Assembly: GCA_949740445.1 (NCBI GenBank)
Contig: CATJIF010000109.1
Coordinates: forward strand, 1 to 58,396
Length of the DNA: 58,396 nt
From: an uncultured Peptostreptococcaceae bacterium
GTDB taxonomy: Bacteria > Bacillota > Clostridia > Peptostreptococcales > Anaerovoracaceae
Direction of reading: 5' to 3'
In this document: piece by piece, positions 52,219-58,396 of the stretch
Layout: every line of letters starts with the position of its first letter
Numbering within the stretch: the first letter of the stretch is position 1
The notes under the pieces: generated by a model
Seen by the model: only the letters and a program-made list of their open reading frames with translations
Database searches by the model: none
Told to the model about the DNA's origin: nothing
Made by a program: the position numbers and the translations under genes

Positions 52219-53460
52219 ATGGGTGCGTTGCTTCTCTCCCCGCTGTATCTCTTAGTCAATGCGTATGTCATCCGCTGGCTGCTTTTGTGGCTCCATTCGG
52301 TTTCTTTTCTGTCGCGCTGCCATGCCATTTCCTGGATCGTCGGCAGCCTTTATGCCGCCCTTGCGCTTACGCCGCTTTTGAGCTTTCTCTGCCCGCCCTC
52401 CAGGCTGCGGTGGTTTCTTCACAGCCTGAATAACACCTGGCTGGGCATGTTTCTCTATATCCTTTTAACCATCCTCGCACTGGATGCCCTTCGGCTGTTT
52501 TTGCGCTTTTTGGGACCGCTGTGCCCCTCGTGTTTCTCTTCTCCCCGCTTCCTGAGCGCGGTTGGCGGTTTTGTCGTGCTCTTTGTGCTGGGTATCAGCA
52601 TCTGCGGGTTTTTCGGCGCCCGGAGGCTTTCGGTCCACCAGGAAACGCTGTTGGTATCCAAGCCCTCGCAACAGCTGCGCATCGCGCTGGTCAGCGACTT
52701 GCACCTCGGATATAATACCCGCCCAAACCAGATCTCCACCCTCGTTCAAACGCTGAACGATCTCTCGCCAGACCTCATCTGCTTTGCTGGCGATACCTTC
52801 GACAACGAATATGACGCTATCCCTCATCCGGAGGCCCTCATCGCCCAGCTGTCCTCTTTGCGCAGTCGCTACGGTGTCTATGCCTGCTTTGGCAATCACG
52901 ATGTCAGCGAACGCATCTTAGCCGGCTTTACCTTTCCCGGTTCTCGCAAAGAACCGCAGGACCCGCGCTTTTCCGCCTTTCTTTCTGCAGCGAACATCCA
53001 TCTATTGGCGGATGAAACCGTCTGGCTGGATGAAAATCTCCTGCTGGCCGGGCGCCTGGACCCTGCCATGGCGCAAAAGCTTCGCTGCGAAAGGCTGTCT
53101 CCCGCCCAGCTGCTCGGTCCTGCTCTCGCGCAGGCCGAAACGGCTGAACACGCCGCTGCCTCTGTAGACAGCGACGCTCCGCTTATCGTCGTTATGGATC
53201 ACCAGCCCCGCGAGCTTACCGCCCTCTCCGATGCTGGCGCGGATATCGTGCTCTCCGGGCATACCCACGATGGACAGCTGTTTCCTGTCAATCTCCTGCT
53301 GCACATGTTCTGGGAAAACCCCTGTGGCATTCTAAAGCGCGGCGGAATGTACTCCTGTGTCAGCTCCGGCGCAGGCGTCTGGGGCCCCGCCATGCGCGTG
53401 GGTACTCAAAACGAGGTTCTTGTTCTGGATGTTGAATTCCTCCCTGATTCGTCTATTTAA
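52219..53460 (+). CDS. Membrane-anchored metallophosphoesterase (YkuE/YaeI-like)
   Basis: 413 residues: four N-terminal transmembrane helices to about residue 135, then a calcineurin-like domain. Metal-site motifs in order are SDLHLG, AGDTFDNE, GNHDVSE, and GHTHDGQ. Relatives act on lipid or UDP-linked phosphoesters; substrate unknown. The 3' end overlaps the convergent M20 gene by 129 nt (53332-53460). The protein ends in the typical final strand (NEVLVLDVEF) plus six residues, so this gene looks intact and the overlap is due to the neighbour. Confidence 0.9.
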   Translation: MGALLLSPLYLLVNAYVIRWLLLWLHSVSFLSRCHAISWIVGSLYAALALTPLLSFLCPPSRLRWFLHSLNNTWLGMFLYILLTILALDALRLFLRFLGPLCPSCFSSPRFLSAVGGFVVLFVLGISICGFFGARRLSVHQETLLVSKPSQQLRIALVSDLHLGYNTRPNQISTLVQTLNDLSPDLICFAGDTFDNEYDAIPHPEALIAQLSSLRSRYGVYACFGNHDVSERILAGFTFPGSRKEPQDPRFSAFLSAANIHLLADETVWLDENLLLAGRLDPAMAQKLRCERLSPAQLLGPALAQAETAEHAAASVDSDAPLIVVMDHQPRELTALSDAGADIVLSGHTHDGQLFPVNLLLHMFWENPCGILKRGGMYSCVSSGAGVWGPAMRVGTQNEVLVLDVEFLPDSSI

Positions 53461-54588
53461 TTCCCTGTCGGAAATAACATCATATCCTGTCTTTGCCAGC
53501 GATTTTATGACGACGGCCATTTGTTCATGCGCATACTCCGATACCGCAGCATCTGTAAACTCCCTCGAATGCGCCGTAATGTATCCGTGTTTTGCAATTG
53601 AGAAATACGGATGAATTGCAGGGCATCTATGAGATACATTTCCCATGTCGATTGAGCCGTAGCTTTTTCTTGGTTCATTCACACGATTGCAGCCAAAGGC
53701 CAGAAAATTTTCAGTTGCCTGCTGCGACAGCGTCTGGTTTGTGATCAGGTTGTAATAAGAGGCCTCAAAGTTGCTGATTGTAACGGTTGTCCCCGTACTC
53801 AGCGCTGCCGCAGATGCACAGTTTCTAACTTGTTTTGACAGCTCGTCGAGATATTCTTTGCTGCCAGCGCGAATGTACATTTCTGCCGATGTATAATCGG
53901 GAACAATGTTGGCAGCATCCCCGCCGTTTCTGATAATCCCATGTATATTGGCGGTCGGATATATACGCTGCCGCAAGCCGTTGATATTCACAAAAAACTG
54001 AATGATGGATTCCAGCGCACTGATGCCATCCTGCGGAGAGGTGGCTGCGTGGGCGGCTTTCCCAAAGTATTCGATTTTCAATGCTTCCAGCGTCAGAGAA
54101 ACGCCGCTTTTATAGTAAGCGCTTTCCGGATGCGCCATCAGGGCCACATCCAAAGCATCGAAACAGCCCGCTTCTGCCATCTTCACTTTGGCGCCGGAGG
54201 TTTCCTCCGCCGGGCATCCATATACGACAATGCTTCCTCCGACCGTTCCGATCAGCTGAGAAAGAACGACAGCAGAGCCCGTTGCTATCGTACCGATGAG
54301 ATTGTGGCCGCACCCGTGGCCAATATTGGGGAGCGCATCATATTCGGCAAGATATCCAACGACAGGCCCCGGAATTCCGCTTTCGTACCTGGCCGCGAAC
54401 GCTGTTTCGAATCCGGCAAAGGGTTTTTCGATGGCAAACCCATGCTGCTTCAAATACTTGGTTAATACATCCGATGCAAAATATTCTTTATGTCCCAATT
54501 CCGGATGATTCCAGATTTCCTGGGAGAGATTTACAAAGCCGACATGAAGCGCCGCTTCTACTGCATTGATTTTTTCTATAATATCCAT
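53332..54588 (-). CDS. M20 amidohydrolase (PM20D2/AbgA-like) with run-on C-terminus
   Basis: Zinc peptidase/amidohydrolase of M20 subfamily D, 418 residues. Metal-site blocks: GEYDALPNIGHGCGHNLIG-type AEYDALPNIGHGCGHN (residues ~82-97), CPAEETSGAK, and the dimerisation domain around KIEYFGKAAHAATSPQDGISALES. It then has DMGNVSHRCPAIHPYF and AHSREF. The family end lies near REEFN; the last ~33 residues come from antisense reading of the metallophosphoesterase 3' end. Probable last gene of the abg-like operon. Substrate unknown; AbgA/AbgB relatives cleave p-aminobenzoyl-glutamate. Confidence 0.88.
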   Translation of the reverse strand: MDIIEKINAVEAALHVGFVNLSQEIWNHPELGHKEYFASDVLTKYLKQHGFAIEKPFAGFETAFAARYESGIPGPVVGYLAEYDALPNIGHGCGHNLIGTIATGSAVVLSQLIGTVGGSIVVYGCPAEETSGAKVKMAEAGCFDALDVALMAHPESAYYKSGVSLTLEALKIEYFGKAAHAATSPQDGISALESIIQFFVNINGLRQRIYPTANIHGIIRNGGDAANIVPDYTSAEMYIRAGSKEYLDELSKQVRNCASAAALSTGTTVTISNFEASYYNLITNQTLSQQATENFLAFGCNRVNEPRKSYGSIDMGNVSHRCPAIHPYFSIAKHGYITAHSREFTDAAVSEYAHEQMAVVIKSLAKTGYDVISDRELNRRIREEFNIQNKNLVLSTHAHGGAPDACAGADTGVHSAAL

Positions 54589-54602
54589 TGTATTTATCCC
54601 TT

Positions 54603-56003
54603 TTAGAATGGCCCATAGTGGATCACGTTGGCTACGACGACGAAAATGCCTCCCATAAGCAGCCAGATTCCCATCAGCGGTGCCACAAATTTAACGTATT
54701 TTCCATATGGAATCTTTGCAACAGCAAGCAGTGCCATCAGCGTTCCGGAAGTGGGGATAATCGAACTCGTAAATCCGTCGCCAAACTGGAACGCCAGCAC
54801 GGTTACCTGACGGTTAATGCCCAGAATGTCGGATAACGGCACCATAATCGGCATGGTTGCTGCCGCCTGCCCGGTTCCGGAGGGGACAAAGAAATTTACA
54901 ATGACTTGTACAATGTACATTCCGATTACGGAAATGGTTCTTGGAAGCACGTTGATAATCGAAGACAGGTAATAAATTACAGTGTCGATAATCATACCAT
55001 CCTGCATAACCACCAATATGGCCCGGGCAACACCCACCATAACCGCGCCGCCGGCCATTGATCTCACTCCGGAAATAAATTCCTTTACAATCTGATTCGG
55101 GCCCATATTGCCGATCAACCCGCTGACGATCCCTCCGACAATAAACATGGCACCGATATCTGTAATTCCCCAGCCCAGCTTAAAAATTCCGTAGATCAGA
55201 GCAGCAAACATCAGCACAATAACAAGCAAGACGAGCTTCTGCCTTCCATTCATTGGCGCAATATCCTGCAGCTGAATTACTTCATCTTGCTCTGCCAGCT
55301 CCAGCTCCCGTACATGGCTTACGCTTGGGTCTGCCTTTACCTTTTTCGCGTAGTACGAAATATAAAGTGCAGTAATAACAATCATAACAATCCATACGAT
55401 AATTCTCAGATAAATTCCCGAAAACATCGGCAGCTCAGCCATTTGCTGCGCAATCCCCACCGTAAACGGGTTTAGCGCGCCCGAGCAAAATCCGCACGCA
55501 GCTCCAAGGGTAACCATCGTCATTCCCACCATCGCATCGTATCCTAAAGCCCGCGCAAGCGCGATCCCAATCGGCACAAATACGATGTTTTCTTCCGCCA
55601 TGCCAAAGGTGGTTCCGCCGATAGAAAACAGACATATAATTAAAGGAATCATCAGATACCCTTTATCTTTCGTGCGCATCGCCATATAACCAATTCCGGC
55701 CTCTATCGCGCCGGTCGCTGTAATAATCTGAAACGCACCGCCGACCAGCAGAATAAAGAAAATCACTTCCTGGCCTGCTGCCATACCTTTAGGAATGGTT
55801 TTGAATACATCGAGAAACCCCACAGGCGTCGGTTCGACTTTATGGTAGGTTTCGGGATCAACCACATTTCGTCCCGTTGCTTCGTTCAGAACTCTGTCAT
55901 AACTGCCAGCCGGTATTACATACGAGCACAATGCTAATACCACTATGATTAAAAACATTGTTACGATTGGATGCGGAAAGCTGAATTTTTTCTCCTTGCT
56001 CAT
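54603..56003 (-). CDS. YfcC-family transporter
   Basis: 466-residue polytopic membrane protein (about 12 helices) of the YfcC/DcuC-like family. Signatures: FPHPIVTMFLIIVVLALCSYVIPAGSYDR, GTTFGMAEENIVFVPIGIALARALGYD and FFVPSGTGQAAATMPIMVPLSDILG. Relatives are predicted carriers for basic amino acids, peptides or dicarboxylates. It sits between two M20 amidohydrolase genes where AbgT sits in E. coli, so it probably imports their substrate. AAGGAG is 6 nt before the ATG. Confidence 0.9.
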   Translation of the reverse strand: MSKEKKFSFPHPIVTMFLIIVVLALCSYVIPAGSYDRVLNEATGRNVVDPETYHKVEPTPVGFLDVFKTIPKGMAAGQEVIFFILLVGGAFQIITATGAIEAGIGYMAMRTKDKGYLMIPLIICLFSIGGTTFGMAEENIVFVPIGIALARALGYDAMVGMTMVTLGAACGFCSGALNPFTVGIAQQMAELPMFSGIYLRIIVWIVMIVITALYISYYAKKVKADPSVSHVRELELAEQDEVIQLQDIAPMNGRQKLVLLVIVLMFAALIYGIFKLGWGITDIGAMFIVGGIVSGLIGNMGPNQIVKEFISGVRSMAGGAVMVGVARAILVVMQDGMIIDTVIYYLSSIINVLPRTISVIGMYIVQVIVNFFVPSGTGQAAATMPIMVPLSDILGINRQVTVLAFQFGDGFTSSIIPTSGTLMALLAVAKIPYGKYVKFVAPLMGIWLLMGGIFVVVANVIHYGPF

Positions 56004-56052
56004 TGCGAACTCCTTTCTTGATCATCGTTATCTCTCCTGGCGATAGACAAGC

Positions 56053-56133
56053 TTATCCTGCCGGCTTCTTTTTAGAGCTCTCAAAGGTTGCATTGCCTGC
56101 AACCCGGCCATTTGCTAATTTCATATCCTGCAT
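56053..56133 (-). CDS. Small ORF of 26 codons between abgB-like and YfcC genes
   Basis: Reads MQDMKLANGRVAGNATFESS then KKKPAG, with a very strong Shine-Dalgarno (GGGGGAGGTGA, 4-nt spacer to ATG) and its own stop. It lies 19 nt after the M20 gene's stop and 49 nt before the YfcC start. No family recognised. It could be a true small protein or a translated leader of the transporter. Confidence 0.5.
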   Translation of the reverse strand: MQDMKLANGRVAGNATFESSKKKPAG

Positions 56134-56152
56134 GCGTTCACCTCCCCCTCAT

Positions 56153-57529
56153 TTAGCGCTTTATGCCAGGCGTCGTATCTTTGGGGACTGGGCAACGATA
56201 CGTTTTTCCTGCCAATGTTCTTTCAAACTCTTTCATCGCCTGAGCAGCCAGTTGTGGATTCTCATAGAATTCTGCCGCAGCCATGGCGATTACCTTTGCC
56301 GCTGCAACAGCCGCTTTATGCATGATGCTGGATTTCCCCTGAGCTGTCGCCTGCCAGGAATGCAGGCATGTTCCCTTGGCGTAACAGGTCATATAGAATT
56401 GTGCAGTTGGCACATTCCAGCTGACATCTCCCACATCGGTAGAACCGAGCATTGGCATGGGATCAAGCACATAGTCGCATAGTTTACAGTCCTCCTTCAG
56501 CATCCAAGAATCGCAAGTTTCCATCGTTTGCGTATACTTTGCTGCATAGTCCAGTTCTTCCTGCGTGTATTCCTGTACATGGGTATCCTCCAAGGCATTC
56601 CTTACGATGCGCTCCACTACAGCGTTGGATATATAATCCGAATATCCGCTGACGGTTCTGCTCTTTACAGTCGTCTCGGTCATCAGGGCAGCTCCCCGGG
56701 CTATCTTTTGGATGCGCTCTGTCATTTCTTCAAGCTGTGCCACCTCAGGGGCGCGGACGGCGTACACCACCTCGGCCTCTTCCTGTATGATATTAGCAGC
56801 ATCTCCGCCTGCATTCGTCACCGCGTAGTGAACCCGCGTTCCCGGAAGCAAGTGCTCTCTTAAATAATTGACGCCGATGTTCATCAGCTCCACCGCAGAT
56901 AATGCATTTCTTCCCAGGTGCGGGGCAGCTGCGGCATGCGAACTCACTCCGTAAAATGTAAATACGCATCGCACGTTTGCCAGCGACCCCGTCTTGATTG
57001 TCGAAGTGTAATAATTGGGATGCCAAGTCAGCGCTGCATTCAGGCCGTGGAAGCACCCGGCCCTGACCATAAATGTCTTTCCGGAGCCGCCTTCTTCTGC
57101 CGGACATCCGTAATACTTTACAGTTCCCGTTTTTCCGCATTGCTCCAAGTATTTTTTTACTGCTACAGCTCCATAAAGCGCAGCTGTCCCGAGAGCATTG
57201 TGCCCGCATCCATGACCATTACCGTTGTTCTCCCGCCGCTTCGGCGAAAATTCATTTGCCTTCTGCGACAGGTTTTCCAGCGCGTCAAATTCACCCAATA
57301 TGCCTATCACTGGTGCACCAGTTCCATAGGAGGCTATAAAAGCCGTTGGCATGCCAGCAACATTTCTTTCTACCGTAAACCCCTCATCGAGCAATGCGCT
57401 TATCTGCACCTGCGACGACCGCTCTTCCTGATACCTAATTTCTGCGATCTCCCAGATGCGGTCGCTCATTGCCGCGATCTTTCCAGAATCTTCGTCGATT
57501 TTTCTTTTTATAAATGTTCTGTAATCCAT
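56153..57529 (-). CDS. AbgB-like M20 amidohydrolase
   Basis: 458 residues with clear similarity to E. coli AbgB (p-aminobenzoyl-glutamate hydrolase subunit B). Blocks in order are GEFDALENL, NGHGCGHNALGTAALYGAVAVK, YGCPAEEGGSGKTFMVRAGCF, ALTWHPN, SSHAAAAPHLGRNALSAVELM, STDVGDVSWNVPTAQF, GTCLHSWQATAQGKSSIMHK, and the end RCPVPKDTTP like AbgB's. Probable zinc enzyme cleaving an amide or peptide bond of an N-acyl amino acid. First gene of the operon; divergent from a LysR regulator whose operator lies at 57608-57624. Confidence 0.88.
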   Translation of the reverse strand: MDYRTFIKRKIDEDSGKIAAMSDRIWEIAEIRYQEERSSQVQISALLDEGFTVERNVAGMPTAFIASYGTGAPVIGILGEFDALENLSQKANEFSPKRRENNGNGHGCGHNALGTAALYGAVAVKKYLEQCGKTGTVKYYGCPAEEGGSGKTFMVRAGCFHGLNAALTWHPNYYTSTIKTGSLANVRCVFTFYGVSSHAAAAPHLGRNALSAVELMNIGVNYLREHLLPGTRVHYAVTNAGGDAANIIQEEAEVVYAVRAPEVAQLEEMTERIQKIARGAALMTETTVKSRTVSGYSDYISNAVVERIVRNALEDTHVQEYTQEELDYAAKYTQTMETCDSWMLKEDCKLCDYVLDPMPMLGSTDVGDVSWNVPTAQFYMTCYAKGTCLHSWQATAQGKSSIMHKAAVAAAKVIAMAAAEFYENPQLAAQAMKEFERTLAGKTYRCPVPKDTTPGIKR

Positions 57530-57557
57530 GGTATCCTTTCCACCTTTTTATACCCAC

Positions 57558-57563
57558 AGTATA
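57558..57563 (-). promoter_or_regulatory. -10 element of the abg-like operon
   Basis: TATACT on the minus strand with only a poor -35 (ATCTTT at 17 bp), as expected for an activator-dependent promoter. The start would be near 57551. Confidence 0.5.
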
Positions 57564-57607
57564 GCAGAGATCTGAAAGCGAAAGATAATACCTTTATCAT
57601 ATCTGCA

Positions 57608-57624
57608 CATAGGCAAAAGCTATG
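57608..57624. promoter_or_regulatory. LysR-type operator (T-N11-A)
   Basis: CATAG-N7-CTATG inverted repeat containing T-N11-A (57610, 57622). Its centre is about 65 bp upstream of the predicted start of the abg-like operon, the classical recognition-site position for LysR-type regulators. Confidence 0.65.
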
Positions 57625-57715
57625 GTTTTCTGGCCTTTTTTCCCGTCTTCTTTTATGGTATCATAATAAAAATATGCGCATGTCCGCTGTATTCCGTTTC
57701 TCTCAGGAGGTTTTT

Positions 57716-58396
57716 ATGAATCTGCATCAAATGAAATATTTAATCGAAATAGAAAAACAGGGCTCGATTACAAAGGCGGCACAGGCGCTCTTTATATCGC
57801 AACCCAGTTTAAGCAATTCAATCAAAAGTCTGGAAAACGAATTGGGATTTACAATTTTTCTGCGGACAAAAAGTGGAATTTCCCTTACGCAAAAGGGGCA
57901 GGCTGTTTTAAAATTTGCAAACGCAATCGTATCTCAGATGGATATATTGTATCAAAATCTTTCCGATACTTCTTCGAGCTTTTTTCGGTTATCTACAGAG
58001 AACTATTCCTTCTGCATGAGAGCTTTTGTCAAATTGTGCAAGTCCAGCGAAAGATATCACACGCTCAATTTTTCCCTAAACAATGTGCCTCTTGCCGGTG
58101 TAATCGAAGATGTTACAAAATTTAACAGTGATTTAGGCATTCTGCTGATCAATAAAACTTCCGAGGAATTGTGCCAAAAGATTTTAGGGGAAAAGAATCT
58201 GGCTTTTGTGCCTCTATACCGGCTGTCAGTAAACATCAATCTGAGAGAACACCATCCGCTTTCCGGCATCGACCCGTTTCCGTTTGAAAAATTATCCCAA
58301 TATATGTTTGTTAAATATTCGGAAGGGCAAAATTCCGATCTGTCGTATATGCCGGAGCTGAAGCACCTGAATATAATAAATCCGGATAAAACCATC
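57716..58396 (+). CDS. LysR-type transcriptional regulator, 5' part
   Basis: 227 codons, cut by the right edge. Starts MNLHQMKYLIEIEKQGSITKAA with AGGAGG 5 nt upstream. The winged helix-turn-helix occupies residues ~1-60 (SITKAAQALFISQPSLSNSIKSLENELG, FLRTKSGISLTQKG), followed by the linker helix and the start of the effector domain. Divergently transcribed from the AbgB-like/YfcC/M20 operon, with a T-N11-A operator in between, so it most likely activates that operon and represses itself, as AbgR is proposed to do. Codon use is AT-rich like the rest of this module. Confidence 0.93.
   Translation, partial: MNLHQMKYLIEIEKQGSITKAAQALFISQPSLSNSIKSLENELGFTIFLRTKSGISLTQKGQAVLKFANAIVSQMDILYQNLSDTSSSFFRLSTENYSFCMRAFVKLCKSSERYHTLNFSLNNVPLAGVIEDVTKFNSDLGILLINKTSEELCQKILGEKNLAFVPLYRLSVNINLREHHPLSGIDPFPFEKLSQYMFVKYSEGQNSDLSYMPELKHLNIINPDKTI

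Noticed and set aside
58057-58395. Minus-strand 112-codon ORF at the right edge
   Set aside because: It is antisense to the continuing LysR frame, which has a clear helix-turn-helix and Shine-Dalgarno.
1-58396. CRISPR arrays, tRNA or rRNA genes, insertion sequences
   Set aside because: No regularly spaced repeats, tRNA cloverleaf, rRNA stretch or transposase was found by eye on either strand.

Overview
The window looks like a chromosomal segment of a strictly anaerobic, low-to-moderate GC Gram-positive bacterium of class Clostridia. The family-level placement (something near the Anaerovoracaceae / Family XIII group) is my guess. Supporting signs are the Firmicutes-type S10-spc-alpha ribosomal gene order, a Cys4 zinc S14 and zinc adenylate kinase, a complete Rnf ferredoxin:NAD+ oxidoreductase, a reverse rubrerythrin with rubredoxin, an Mrp Na+/H+ antiporter and a CIRCE-controlled Hsp20. 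No rRNA, tRNA, IS element or CRISPR array was seen.

Layout. (1) 1-183: start of a YbaK/ProX-like deacylase cut by the window edge. (2) 291-16281, minus strand: one ribosomal operon, rpsJ to rplQ, 31 genes, with a clear promoter, a structured ~400-nt leader, a second structured spacer after rpsJ and a strong terminator. (3) 16474-21082, minus: NifU-like protein, CapA-like lipoprotein, PepV-like dipeptidase, and an orphan amino-acid-type binding lipoprotein. (4) 21204-22187, plus: reverse rubrerythrin and rubredoxin. (5) 22192-26264: HD protein, DUF4026-like protein, an unknown protein, and a diguanylate cyclase with a Cys-rich sensor domain. (6) 26331-31614, minus: rnfCDGEAB. (7) 31673-37534: acyl-CoA synthetase, membrane acyltransferase, ornithine-racemase-like enzyme, P1 (DmpA-type) peptidase. 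(8) 37567-39577: CIRCE-hsp20, then a retron: promoter, msr-msd RNA with perfect 12-bp a1/a2 repeats, and a retron-type reverse transcriptase with no recognisable effector gene. (9) 39578-47257: hisS divergent from an mrpA(B)CDEFG operon. (10) 47297-53460: ilvE, nfo, a candidate small RNA or leader, a DMT transporter, cspA, an AEC transporter and a membrane metallophosphoesterase. (11) 53332-58396: an AT-richer abg-like module with two M20 amidohydrolases, a YfcC-family transporter, a 26-codon small ORF, and a divergent LysR-type regulator with a T-N11-A operator.

How they work together: Rnf builds an ion gradient from reduced ferredoxin, and Mrp exchanges Na+ and H+. Rubrerythrin and rubredoxin remove peroxide. 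Several peptidases, a racemase and ilvE suggest amino-acid and peptide metabolism. The most notable element is the apparently solitary retron at 38115-39511. Next are the LysR-controlled abg-like module that overlaps its neighbour tail to tail, and the promoter-hairpins-terminator unit between nfo and the DMT transporter.
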